This document shows positions 28,941-36,969 of a stretch of DNA of 64,000 nt, one piece after another; within the stretch, counting starts at the first letter, position 1, and each line of letters starts with the position of its first letter. This stretch comes from Acidisphaera sp. S103. GTDB lineage: Bacteria; Pseudomonadota; Alphaproteobacteria; Acetobacterales; Acetobacteraceae. The stretch is taken from NCBI RefSeq assembly GCF_009765975.1, contig NZ_LMUJ01000092.1:214510-278509 (forward strand). The letters are read 5' to 3'. Below the pieces are notes generated by a model. That model had not been told where the DNA came from. It ran no database searches and saw only the letters and a program-made list of their open reading frames with translations. A program made the translations under genes and the position numbers.

Positions 28941-30116
28941 TTATTGAGCAGGAACGAATGACGCGGCAACCTGAGCAGCGGCCCAGTCCAGCCAGGGCAG
29001 CAGCGCCTGGATGTCGCTGGTCTCCACGGTCGCGCCGGCCCAGATACGCAGGCCCGGCGGTGCGTCTCGGTAAGCGCCAATATCGTAGGCCACACCTTGC
29101 TTTTCCAGCAGCGACGCCAATTGCTTCGCCGCCTTCACCTGGCCATCCGCCGGCAGCGCGGTGAACCACGACGCGACGATTTTCAGACAGATCGAGGTGC
29201 GGGACCGGGTCGTCGCATCCTTCGCCAGGAAGTCGGCCCAGTCACTGTTAGCAACCCAGGCGGCGACGGCAGTCAGATTGGCCTCGGAACGAGCGATCAG
29301 AGCGGGCAGGCCACCGATGCGTTCGGCCCAGCGCAGGCCGTCGAGCGCATCCTCTACACACAGCATGGATGGGGTGTTGATGGTTTCGCCCTTGAAGACG
29401 CCCTCGGCGATTTTGCCCTTCGACGTCAAGCGGAACACTTTTGGTAGTGGCCTGTCGGGTGTGTAGGTTTCCAGGCGCTCGACGGCGCGCGGTGACAGCG
29501 CCAGCATGCCATGAGCGGCTTCTCCGCCCAGCACTTTCTGCCAGGACCACGTCACCACATCCAGCTTGTCCCACGGCAAATCCATCGCGAAGGCGGCGGA
29601 TGTGGCGTCGCAGATCGCCAATCCTTGCCGATCCGCGGCGATCCAATCGGCGTTCGGCATGCGCACGCCGGATGTGGTGCCATTCCACGGGAACACGAGG
29701 TCTTTCCGCGAATCGACCAAGGCCAGATCAGGCAATTCGCCGTACGGGGCGGACAGCACACGCGCATCCGCCAGCTTCAGATGCTTGACGACGTCGGTCG
29801 CCCAGCCCTCGCCGAAGCTTTCGAATGTAATGATATCGACGCCGCGAGCGCCCAGCATGGACCACAGCGCCATCTCCACGGCCCCGGTATCGGAACCCGG
29901 CACGATGCCCAGACGCCAGTCCGCGGGCATACGCAGGATCGACCGTGACAGGCTGATGACCTCGGCCAATCGAGCCTTCGGTTCGGCGGCACGATGGCTG
30001 CGACCGAGGAATGCGCCCGCCAGTGCGTCCAGCGTAAAGCCGGGACGTTTGGCACAAGGACCAGAGGAAAAATTGGGATTCGACGGACGTACGTCCGGTG
30101 TCGCGGCGCTTGCCAT
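28941..30116 (-). CDS. serC: Phosphoserine aminotransferase
   Basis: PLP enzyme converting 3-phosphohydroxypyruvate to phosphoserine. The 391-aa sequence starts with [15 protein letters not shown], has [16 protein letters not shown] and places the PLP Lys at residue 194 in [14 protein letters not shown]. This is the alphaproteobacterial/archaeal SerC type. A clear ribosome site (GGGAG, 6 nt spacing) precedes the ATG. It heads a serC-serA operon and has a structured leader upstream. Confidence 0.95.
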   Translation of the reverse strand: MASAATPDVRPSNPNFSSGPCAKRPGFTLDALAGAFLGRSHRAAEPKARLAEVISLSRSILRMPADWRLGIVPGSDTGAVEMALWSMLGARGVDIITFESFGEGWATDVVKHLKLADARVLSAPYGELPDLALVDSRKDLVFPWNGTTSGVRMPNADWIAADRQGLAICDATSAAFAMDLPWDKLDVVTWSWQKVLGGEAAHGMLALSPRAVERLETYTPDRPLPKVFRLTSKGKIAEGVFKGETINTPSMLCVEDALDGLRWAERIGGLPALIARSEANLTAVAAWVANSDWADFLAKDATTRSRTSICLKIVASWFTALPADGQVKAAKQLASLLEKQGVAYDIGAYRDAPPGLRIWAGATVETSDIQALLPWLDWAAAQVAASFVPAQ

Positions 30117-30129
30117 GCGGTTCTCCCTT

Positions 30130-30197
30130 ACAGAAGAAAAGCGTCCCGGTGGGGGGACGTGACCCGCCGCCGCGTCTAGGCGCCTAGAGGCTTCGCG
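30130..30197 (-). promoter_or_regulatory. Structured leader of serC (candidate serC-type RNA motif)
   Basis: Just upstream of the serC ribosome site the minus strand contains a 14-nt perfect palindrome TCTAGGCGCCTAGA (30175-30188) flanked by CGCG pairs. A hairpin CGTCCC/GGGACG (30142-30159) follows, and after it CTTTTCTTCTG, giving a terminator-like shape. A conserved structured RNA upstream of serC is known in alphaproteobacteria; matching it here is inference. It could attenuate serC-serA transcription. Confidence 0.5.
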
Positions 30198-30308
30198 TCA
30201 AACATTTTTTCGTGCCTCACGTTGCCGTCAGCCGGTCGCTTTGGCGGTCCCATGACTCACCTGCCGGTGCTAAGCAGCGCGCCATCACCACAACCCCTGG
30301 GAGCGACG

Positions 30309-30578
30309 ATGACGGAGATCGATGACGTCCCTGCACGCCTGATCGTGCTGGAGACGGTGGTGAAGCAACTGATCACCCACATGGCGGTGCGCGACGACGA
30401 TCCGTCGCGCTGGGTGGAGACCCGCAAGGCGCTGGCGTTGAGCGTGATCGACGCGGAGGGACCGATTCCCGCGTCCGTGCTGCTGGATGCGATGACGGAG
30501 TTTTTCGATCAGTCGGCGTCGGTCGCCGGCGACTACGCGCCGGACAAGCCTGCAACGCCGCGGGGGTTGGTGCGTTAG
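30309..30578 (+). CDS. Small conserved-looking hypothetical protein
   Basis: 89-aa acidic protein (MTEIDDVPARLIVLETVVKQ). The first half can form one amphipathic helix; the rest has no motif I recognise. There is no signal or membrane segment. The ATG at 30309 follows a good GGGAG ribosome site; an in-frame ATG at 30222 would add a low-complexity extension over the promoter region. Divergent from serC. Function unknown. Confidence 0.6.
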   Translation: MTEIDDVPARLIVLETVVKQLITHMAVRDDDPSRWVETRKALALSVIDAEGPIPASVLLDAMTEFFDQSASVAGDYAPDKPATPRGLVR

Positions 30579-30604
30579 GGGGGGGTCACCACAAGGATGG
30601 CACT

Positions 30605-30919
30605 ATGCTGCGAGTACTTTCGCTGACCGCGCTGATCATGGCCGCGACGCCGGCGCTGGCGCAAAACCCGCAACCCGCGCCGCCGCAAAACCCGACCGTG
30701 CCAGTGGCGCCGCCGAATGCGCCGTCACCGCCGCCGGAGCAGATCGCACCGGCGCACGGCAACCTGAGTGACCGGCTCGCTGAACACAACGGCACGATCA
30801 AGCCGCCAGAGGTCGACCCGGGGATGGCGGTCAAGCCTCCCCGGGATGCCGAAGGCACGACGCCGGTGATTCCGCCACCCGGATCGCCGGGCGGCAACAA
30901 ATCAATCGTGCCGAAATAG
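30605..30919 (+). CDS. Small exported proline-rich protein
   Basis: 104 aa with a clear signal peptide (MLRVLSLTALIMAATPALA-Q). The mature 85-residue region is dominated by Pro, Ala and Asn. There are no cysteines and no lipobox, so it is probably free in the periplasm or outside the cell. Low complexity prevents functional assignment; a cell-envelope spacer is one possibility. It lies 26 bp after the preceding small gene and overlaps the convergent aminotransferase by 18 bp. Confidence 0.65.
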   Translation: MLRVLSLTALIMAATPALAQNPQPAPPQNPTVPVAPPNAPSPPPEQIAPAHGNLSDRLAEHNGTIKPPEVDPGMAVKPPRDAEGTTPVIPPPGSPGGNKSIVPK

Positions 30920-32026
30920 GGATTTCAACGCACCGCACACGGTCTCGACCTCGGCATCGGTCAGTTCCGGATACAGCGGCAGACTAAGAATCTCCGTGGC
31001 GGCCAGTTCGGTTTCCAGACAGCCGCCGGGTCCCAGCGCAACGCGGCCGGCATAAGCGGGTTGCCGATGAACCGGGGCCGGGTAGTGGATGCCGGTGCCG
31101 ATCCCCTGTTGCTTCAGAGCCGCTTGCGCCCGATCCCGACCCCGTGATCGCGTCACATAGAGATGATAGACGTGATCGGCATCCCCGCGCTGTCCAGGGG
31201 GTCGCAACGGGCCGTTCTCAAGGACGGTCGTGTAGGCCGTCGCGATCTGCTGGCGGCGCGCATTGTGGCGGTCCAGATGCGCCAGCTTGACCCGCAGGAT
31301 GGCGGCCTGGACCTCATCCAGCCGGCTGTTCATGCCGACCTCATCGCTGATGTAGTGCTTGTGCCAGCCGTACTGGCGCAGCGCGGCGATGCGTTGGGCG
31401 ACAGCAGGATCGGAGACCGCGACGGCGCCGCCATCCCCAAACGCACCCAGGTTCTTGGTGGGATAGAAACTGAAAGTCGCAGCGTCGCCGAACGTGCCGA
31501 CCCGCTTGCCTTGCAGGCGTGCGCCGTGCGCCTGGGCACAGTCCTCGATCAGCAGCACGCCGTGCTCGCGGCACAGCGGAACGATCCGCGCCAGATCGAC
31601 CGGTTGTCCATACAAATGTACCACGACAACAGCCTGGATTTTCGGCAGCCCAGGCAGTGGCTGTTCCAGCGCTCGGCGCAGCGCTTCCGGGTCCATTGTG
31701 TAATGAACCGGATCGATATCGACCAGCAGCGGCGTCGCGCCGGTCATTTCGATCGCCGCCACTGTCGCCACGGCGGTATGGGAGACCGTCACCACGGTGC
31801 TGCCGGACCCGATACCCAGGCCACGCAGCGCCAGGGCGATGGCGTCCGTGCCGTTGCCGCAGCCGATCACCGAGGAAACGCCGATCCAGGCAGCGAATTC
31901 AGCCTCGAATGCCCGCAATTCGTTGCCGAGGATATACCAGCCGGACGACAGGACCCTCGCCACCGCTTCGTCGATTTCGGCTTTCAGGGCGCGATACCCG
32001 GCGCCGGGGTTGGCCTGAGGGATCAC
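30902..32026 (-). CDS. DegT/DnrJ/EryC1-family sugar aminotransferase
   Basis: 374-aa PLP enzyme transferring an amino group to a nucleotide-linked keto-sugar. It shows GCGNGTDAIALALRGLGIG, VHLYGQPVDL, the IEDCAQAHGA motif and the PLP Lys191 in FYPTKNLGAFGDGG; the late region has HYPAPVHRQPAY. The GTG start at 32026 overlaps the epimerase stop (GTGA), so both genes are coupled and likely build one amino-sugar for surface polysaccharide. Exact sugar cannot be read. Confidence 0.9.
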   Translation of the reverse strand: MIPQANPGAGYRALKAEIDEAVARVLSSGWYILGNELRAFEAEFAAWIGVSSVIGCGNGTDAIALALRGLGIGSGSTVVTVSHTAVATVAAIEMTGATPLLVDIDPVHYTMDPEALRRALEQPLPGLPKIQAVVVVHLYGQPVDLARIVPLCREHGVLLIEDCAQAHGARLQGKRVGTFGDAATFSFYPTKNLGAFGDGGAVAVSDPAVAQRIAALRQYGWHKHYISDEVGMNSRLDEVQAAILRVKLAHLDRHNARRQQIATAYTTVLENGPLRPPGQRGDADHVYHLYVTRSRGRDRAQAALKQQGIGTGIHYPAPVHRQPAYAGRVALGPGGCLETELAATEILSLPLYPELTDAEVETVCGALKSLFRHD

Positions 32027-32988
32027 AGGTAGTCCGCCAGTCTGGTTCTGTACCAATCCAAGGTCCGGCCGATGCCGTCTTCCAGCGACGTCCGCGGTGC
32101 CCAACCCGAGGCTGCCCGAAACGCGCCGTCGTCGGCATGGTAGCTACCGATGTCGATACGCGCGCGATCCGCCGGGAATTCGCGCGTGACATAGGTGCCG
32201 CCAGCCAGGCGTACGACCATCTCGGCCAGGTCGTGCAACGAGGCCGGGGGCGACCCGCCGATGTTATAGATCTGACCGTGGCAAGCGGGCTGTTCCGCGG
32301 CGGCCAGAAACGCCTCGGTGACGTCGTCCACATAGGTCAGATCGCGCAGTTGCGCGCCACCCCAGACCTCGAACGGACGTTTTTCCAGGACGCAGCGGAT
32401 CCAAATGCCCAGGAAGGTCTGTCTTGCGTCACGGATCCGCAGGCGGGGGCCATAGCAGTTGGTCAGCCGTAAGGACACGACGGGACGGTTGCGGACGCGG
32501 TTTTCCAGCATCCAGTACTGCTCGCCGGCGAATTTGGAGACGCCGTTGGCGTCGGGCGGCGCGACCGGCTGGCGTTCGTCCACCGGCAGCTTTTCCACGC
32601 GGCCGTAGAACTGGCGGGTGGAGGCATGCACCACGACGGCGTCCGGCGCGGCCTCTCGCGCGGCCTGGATCAGACGCACCTGGGCGACCGCGTTGACGGC
32701 GATGTCGGCCAGGGGATCGGCCTGCCCGCCCATGTGGCTGGTCTGCGCGGCGAGGTTGAAGATGACCGAGGCGTCCTCACACAGCGGCCGCAGATCGATC
32801 TCCCGGATGTCGCCGCGCACGAAGTCGATGTCCGCGCCGTCCAGGTTGCGCGGATTGGCGCCACCGCCGAACAGGAATCCGTCCAGCGCAGTGACCCGGG
32901 CACCGCGAGCCGCCAGCGCATGGCAGAGGTTGGAGCCGAGGAAGCCGGCTCCTCCGGTTACGAACACTTTCCGACGCGACCAATCCAT
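32023..32988 (-). CDS. NAD-dependent sugar epimerase/dehydratase
   Basis: 321-aa extended SDR with VTGGAGFLGSNLCHAL at the N-terminus and the RDLTYVDDVTEAFL loop of nucleotide-sugar epimerases. The usual catalytic YxxxK is NGVSK (Asn148, Lys152), so the Tyr is replaced. My recollection is that a subgroup of nucleotide-sugar epimerases has NGxxK here, so this may be normal for the subfamily. It is coupled to the DegT aminotransferase downstream. No glycosyltransferase is adjacent. Confidence 0.87.
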   Translation of the reverse strand: MDWSRRKVFVTGGAGFLGSNLCHALAARGARVTALDGFLFGGGANPRNLDGADIDFVRGDIREIDLRPLCEDASVIFNLAAQTSHMGGQADPLADIAVNAVAQVRLIQAAREAAPDAVVVHASTRQFYGRVEKLPVDERQPVAPPDANGVSKFAGEQYWMLENRVRNRPVVSLRLTNCYGPRLRIRDARQTFLGIWIRCVLEKRPFEVWGGAQLRDLTYVDDVTEAFLAAAEQPACHGQIYNIGGSPPASLHDLAEMVVRLAGGTYVTREFPADRARIDIGSYHADDGAFRAASGWAPRTSLEDGIGRTLDWYRTRLADYL

Positions 32989-33017
32989 GACCGTTCCCTA
33001 CCCCGTGTCCCCGCCTC

Positions 33018-33866
33018 TTACGCGTGCGGCATCGCCTGCCGCCACAGACTCGCACGCGGGCCGGCCACCAGACTGAGCAGCCATAGCCCCCCCGCCGTCA
33101 ACACGATTGCAGGGCCGGCGGGAATATCCACGTTGTACGACAGGATTAGCCCCCCCACCGAGGACAAACACGCCAGCAGCACCGAAACCCGAACCTGCCC
33201 CGCCAGCGAATCGGACCAATGCCTGGCAGCGATTGCCGGCAGCATCATCAGGCCAACCGACATTAAGGTGCCCAGCGCGACGAAGCCCGAGACCACGCAC
33301 AGCACCACCAGCACCAGGAAGATCAGGTGCCACAGCCCCCCCTTCCCCGACGTCGCCGCCATGAAACCCGGATCGAGGCTTTCCAGCACCAGCGGCCGCC
33401 AGATCAGCGCCAGCACCGGCAGGGTGATCGTCGCCACGCCGGCCATCCCGAACAGCGCCGTGTCGTCCACCGCCAGCACATTGCCGAACAGCAGGTGCGT
33501 CAGGTCCAGGCTATGCTGTGATGAGATCAGCGCGACGCCGGCCGCGAGCGCCAGCAGATACATGCCCGCGAGCTGGCTGTCCTCCCGCCCGCCGGTGCGG
33601 CGTGCCAGCCAGCCGGCCACCACCGCGACCGCCAGCCCGGCCACGACGCCGCCAATGCCCATCGCCCAGACCGACAGCCCGGCGAAGATCGCGCCGATGG
33701 CGATCCCCGGCAGGACGCCGTGTTGCAACACGTCGCTCATCAGGCTCATGCGGCGCAGCACCAGGAAGACGCCCAGCGGTGGCGCAGCAATGGACAGCGC
33801 CAGACATCCCGCCAGGGCGCGCCGCATGAAGCCCAGCGTGAACGGCTCCAGCAGGAAATTCAGCAT
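33018..33866 (-). CDS. ABC-3 type metal transporter permease
   Basis: 282-aa membrane protein with about eight helices, of the ZnuB/MntB/AztB family. It starts MLNFLLEPFTLGFMRRALAG, with the conserved VLRRMSLMSDVLQHGVLPGIA loop and LTHLLFGNVLAV. It should import zinc or manganese together with the upstream ATPase. The ATG at 33866 overlaps the ATPase stop (TGATG). No periplasmic binding protein gene is adjacent, so it must be encoded elsewhere. Confidence 0.9.
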   Translation of the reverse strand: MLNFLLEPFTLGFMRRALAGCLALSIAAPPLGVFLVLRRMSLMSDVLQHGVLPGIAIGAIFAGLSVWAMGIGGVVAGLAVAVVAGWLARRTGGREDSQLAGMYLLALAAGVALISSQHSLDLTHLLFGNVLAVDDTALFGMAGVATITLPVLALIWRPLVLESLDPGFMAATSGKGGLWHLIFLVLVVLCVVSGFVALGTLMSVGLMMLPAIAARHWSDSLAGQVRVSVLLACLSSVGGLILSYNVDIPAGPAIVLTAGGLWLLSLVAGPRASLWRQAMPHA

Positions 33867-34516
33867 CAGGCCGCCTGCAACCCCGCGTCCCACTGCGCCG
33901 TCTGGCCGGTCAACATCATCGTGTGAGGGAAATGTTCCCGCACCAGGTCCATGTCGTGCAGCACAGCGATCACGGTGCGGCCTTGCGCATGCCAGTCATG
34001 CACCACCGACAGCAGCAGTTGCGTCGTGGCGGTGTCGACGGCGGTGAACGGCTCATCCAGCAGGATCAGCTTGGCATCTTGCACGATCGTCCGCGCGAAC
34101 AGCACGCGCTGGAACTGGCCGGCGGACAGCGCCTGGATCGGGCGGGATTCCATCCCGGCCAGGCCGACCCGGTCCAAAGCCGCCGACGTCGCCGCCATCC
34201 GGCCGCGGCCGATCGAGCGGAACGCCCCCACCCGGGTCGCCGCCAGCGCCACCACGTCGCGGCACGTGATCGGGAACGACCGGTCCAGGTGACTGCCCTG
34301 GGCCAGCAACGCGGTATCCGCCGATGATACCCCATGCCGATCGATCCGGCCGCCAGCCAGCGGATGCAACCCGGCGATCGCCCGCAGCAGGGTGGTCTTG
34401 CCCGACCCGTTCGGACCGATCAGCGCCGTCAGACTGCCGGTGTCGACAGTGCCCGACAGCCCGGACAGGATGACCCGCCCCCCATGCCGCAATTCGACGT
34501 CTTCGAGTGTGATCAC
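33866..34516 (-). CDS. ABC-3 type metal transporter ATP-binding protein
   Basis: 216-aa ABC ATPase: Walker A GPNGSGKTTLL, a signature LSAGQFQR (LSGGQ-like), Walker B LILLDEPF and the HDMD switch. It is short for the family (about 240-270), with no His-rich C-terminal extension. The GTG start at 34516 overlaps the stop of the 33-aa membrane peptide by 4 bp, and its end overlaps the permease start. The three genes therefore form one tightly coupled unit. Confidence 0.9.
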   Translation of the reverse strand: MITLEDVELRHGGRVILSGLSGTVDTGSLTALIGPNGSGKTTLLRAIAGLHPLAGGRIDRHGVSSADTALLAQGSHLDRSFPITCRDVVALAATRVGAFRSIGRGRMAATSAALDRVGLAGMESRPIQALSAGQFQRVLFARTIVQDAKLILLDEPFTAVDTATTQLLLSVVHDWHAQGRTVIAVLHDMDLVREHFPHTMMLTGQTAQWDAGLQAA

Positions 34517-34614
34517 AGCGCCCACACCACAGCAGCCCACACCATGGCGAGCAGCACCACGACCAAAAACAGGCGGGCGCCGGCGCCGGCGGTCGGAGAC
34601 AATGGGTCGGTCAT
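34513..34614 (-). CDS. 33-aa single-span membrane peptide heading the metal ABC operon
   Basis: MTDPLSPTAGAGARLFLVVV then LLAMVWAAVVWAL: a short N-terminal cytoplasmic or periplasmic tail followed by one hydrophobic span that runs to the C-terminus. The ATG at 34614 is preceded by a Zur-like palindrome and -10 element with no ribosome site, so translation may be leaderless. The stop overlaps the ATPase GTG by 4 bp. It may be a real small subunit or a leader peptide coupling translation to the transporter. I know of no described equivalent. Confidence 0.55.
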   Translation of the reverse strand: MTDPLSPTAGAGARLFLVVVLLAMVWAAVVWAL

Positions 34615-34629
34615 GGTTACAGTATAACA
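34615..34629 (-). promoter_or_regulatory. Candidate Zur box overlapping a -10 element
   Basis: The minus strand reads TGTTATACTGTAACC, which fits the Zur-type TGTTATAnTATAACA at 12 of 14 fixed positions. It contains a -10-like TATACT (34621-34626) six bases before the ATG at 34614, so transcription could begin at the start codon. Zinc-dependent repression of the metal operon is inferred; the opposite-facing DUF445 gene starts 49 bp away. Confidence 0.55.
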
Positions 34630-34677
34630 TTGCACCGGGTTGGACGGAAGGGCGCCGTTCGCATAAACAGAGCGTCG

Positions 34678-35949
34678 ATGACCAAACCTGATCCCGATGC
34701 CCCGGCCAGACGCGCCCTGCGCCGGCACCGCCAACTCGCGACCGGTTTGCTGGTCCTGATGGCCGCCCTGACCCTGGGCAGCTACTTCGTCCCGCATGGC
34801 TGGTGGCAGGGCTTCCTGCAAGCCGCCGCCAAGGCTGGGTTCATCGGCGGCGTCGCCGATTGGTTCGCAATCACCGCGCTGTTCCGCCATCCTCTCGGTA
34901 TACCAATTCCCCACACCGCCATCATCCCCAACCAGCGCCACCGCATGGGCCAGGCGTTCGGCCGCTTCGTCGCGACGCATGTCTTCACCGGTGCCGAGGT
35001 CTCCAACGTCCTCGCCAAACTCGACCTGCCCAGCATCGTGCATCGCTTCCTCGCCGACCCGGCAGCCGCCCGCCCGGCCGCCGTCGCCCTGGCCGGCATG
35101 CTGCCCAGGCTGCTCAACACCGTGGAAGATGGCCGCGCTCGGCGAGTCCTGGGCCGCGTGGTCCCACGGATCGTCGGCGGACCGGCGGGGGGGCAGGTCG
35201 TCGCCCGAGCGCTGCACGGCCTGGTGGACGGCGGGCGTCATCAGGAAGTGTTCGGTTTCATCCTGAGCCAGTTGAAGGCCACACTGGCCAGCCGCGAGGA
35301 CGCGCTGCGGTCCGCGATCGAGGAACGCGTCCGCGAACAAGGCGGCCGCCTGGTCGGCTGGGCCATGGGTGCGTCCATCGCCCGCCGCGTGCTGGTCCTG
35401 ATCAACACCGAACTGGATAAAATGAGCCCGGACGGATCGGAACTGCGCGCCGCGTTCGACGAATGGGTCCGCCGCGAGATCAACCGCATGGAAACCGAAC
35501 CGGAACGCGCCGCCGAAGTCGGGCTCGCCATCCGCCGGGTGGTCGCGCATGAGACGATCCAGGCCTGGATGTGGGACATCTGGGCACGCATCCGCGTTGG
35601 CGTGGAATCCGATATCGCCAAGCCGAACGGGCGGGCGGTCTCCTACATCGAGGCCAGCCTGGGCAATCTCGGCGCCATACTCGAAGCCGATCCCATCGCC
35701 CGTGCTCGTTTGCAGGCCGCCGCCGAGGGTACCGTCCGCGCCTTCTTACCCAACGCCCAGGTCCGCATCGCCGACTTCATCAGCCAGGTGGTGGCGAACT
35801 GGGACGCCGTCACCCTGGTGGACCGGTTGGAGCTGCGGGTGGGCAAGGACTTGCAATATATTCGCATGAACGGAACCATCGTCGGCTTCCTGATCGGCGG
35901 CCTGCTCTACGCGGTGCTGGACACGCTGTTCGGGACGACGATCTTCTAA
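34678..35949 (+). CDS. DUF445 membrane protein
   Basis: 423-aa DUF445-family protein of unknown function. There is one N-terminal membrane span (ATGLLVLMAALTLGSYF), then the conserved GGVADWFAITALFRHPLGIPIPHTAIIPNQ block. A long helical, probably coiled, region follows, and a C-terminal hydrophobic hairpin (GTIVGFLIGGLLYAVLDTLF) anchors the end to the membrane. The start ATG at 34678 fits the family. It is followed after 12 bp by an LLM gene on the same strand. Confidence 0.88.
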   Translation: MTKPDPDAPARRALRRHRQLATGLLVLMAALTLGSYFVPHGWWQGFLQAAAKAGFIGGVADWFAITALFRHPLGIPIPHTAIIPNQRHRMGQAFGRFVATHVFTGAEVSNVLAKLDLPSIVHRFLADPAAARPAAVALAGMLPRLLNTVEDGRARRVLGRVVPRIVGGPAGGQVVARALHGLVDGGRHQEVFGFILSQLKATLASREDALRSAIEERVREQGGRLVGWAMGASIARRVLVLINTELDKMSPDGSELRAAFDEWVRREINRMETEPERAAEVGLAIRRVVAHETIQAWMWDIWARIRVGVESDIAKPNGRAVSYIEASLGNLGAILEADPIARARLQAAAEGTVRAFLPNAQVRIADFISQVVANWDAVTLVDRLELRVGKDLQYIRMNGTIVGFLIGGLLYAVLDTLFGTTIF

Positions 35950-35961
35950 ACGGAGCGGCGC

Positions 35962-36966
35962 ATGTTACGGCTTTCGGTTCTGGACCAGTCGACCATCGTC
36001 ACCGGCCGCTCGCCTGACGAGTCGATCCGCGAAAGCATCGCCCTCGCCCAGCATTGCGAGGCGCTGGGCTATGCCCGCTACTGGTGCGCCGAACACCATA
36101 ACTCCGACAGCCAGGCGGGGACGGCGCCGGAGATCCTGATCGCCGCCATCGCCGCGACGACCCAGCGCATCCGTGTGGGGTCGGCCGGCGTGATGCTGCC
36201 ACATTACTCGGCGCTGAAGGTGGCAGAACAGTTCCGCGTGCTGGACGCCATCGCGCCGGGGCGCATCGACCTGGGGCTGGGACGGGCGCCGGGTTCGGAC
36301 GGGCGGACGGCCTATGCACTGAACCCACAGGCGGAGACAGCGGCGGACAAATTCCCCGCCGATGTGCGCGATCTGATGGCGTGGCTGTCGGGGACGAAAC
36401 TGATCGAAAACCATCCGTTTCGGGAGATACGAGCGCAGCCTGGTGGACCGACGACGCCGGAGGTCTGGATCCTCGGCAGTTCCGACTATGGCGCACAGGT
36501 TGCCGCCTATTTCGGCCTGCCGTTCTGCTTCGCCCATTTCATCACCGACGGGCGCGGTGTCGAGCAGGCCATGGCGATGTACCGGGAAGGCTATCGCCCA
36601 AGCGAGGCGCATCCGGCGCCGCATGCGGCCCTGTGTGTTTGGGCGATGGCGGCCGACACGCAGGAGGAAGCGGCGCGGCTGTTCCAGTCGCGGCTGGTGT
36701 CGCGGATGAACCGCGACCGGGGCATTTTCGCCGCGCTGCCTTCCCCGGAAGAAGCCGCAGCGCAGGTCTACACGGGCGGCGAGGCCGAACGTGCCGAACG
36801 GATGCGGTCACGCGCATTGTTCGGCACGCCGGATGTGGTTGCCGGCAAGTTGCGCGCGCTTGCCGCCGGGTGTGAGGTCGAGGAGATCGCCGTCCTCACC
36901 ACCTTGCACGACAAGCAGGCTCGGCGGCACTCCTACGCGCTGCTGGCTCGGGAGATGATGCCGTAG
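35962..36966 (+). CDS. LLM-class flavin-dependent oxidoreductase
   Basis: 334-aa LLM-fold protein of the alkanal-monooxygenase-like (luxAB-like) branch. It has the N-terminal MLRLSVLDQSTIVTG, the family HHNSDSQAGTAPEILIAAIA, the RIRVGSAGVMLPHYSALKVAEQFRVLDAIAPGRIDLGLGRAPG core, and a PEVWILGSS flavin-region motif. It should oxidise an organic substrate with a reduced flavin. A good ribosome site (CGGAG) precedes it. Cotranscribed with DUF445 (12 bp gap). Confidence 0.88.
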   Translation: MLRLSVLDQSTIVTGRSPDESIRESIALAQHCEALGYARYWCAEHHNSDSQAGTAPEILIAAIAATTQRIRVGSAGVMLPHYSALKVAEQFRVLDAIAPGRIDLGLGRAPGSDGRTAYALNPQAETAADKFPADVRDLMAWLSGTKLIENHPFREIRAQPGGPTTPEVWILGSSDYGAQVAAYFGLPFCFAHFITDGRGVEQAMAMYREGYRPSEAHPAPHAALCVWAMAADTQEEAARLFQSRLVSRMNRDRGIFAALPSPEEAAAQVYTGGEAERAERMRSRALFGTPDVVAGKLRALAAGCEVEEIAVLTTLHDKQARRHSYALLAREMMP

Positions 36967-36969
36967 CGT

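Noticed and set aside
32626-34047. 473-codon plus-strand frame
   Set aside because: It is antisense to the epimerase, permease and ATPase genes, is rich in Pro/Ser/Arg, and has no family motif.
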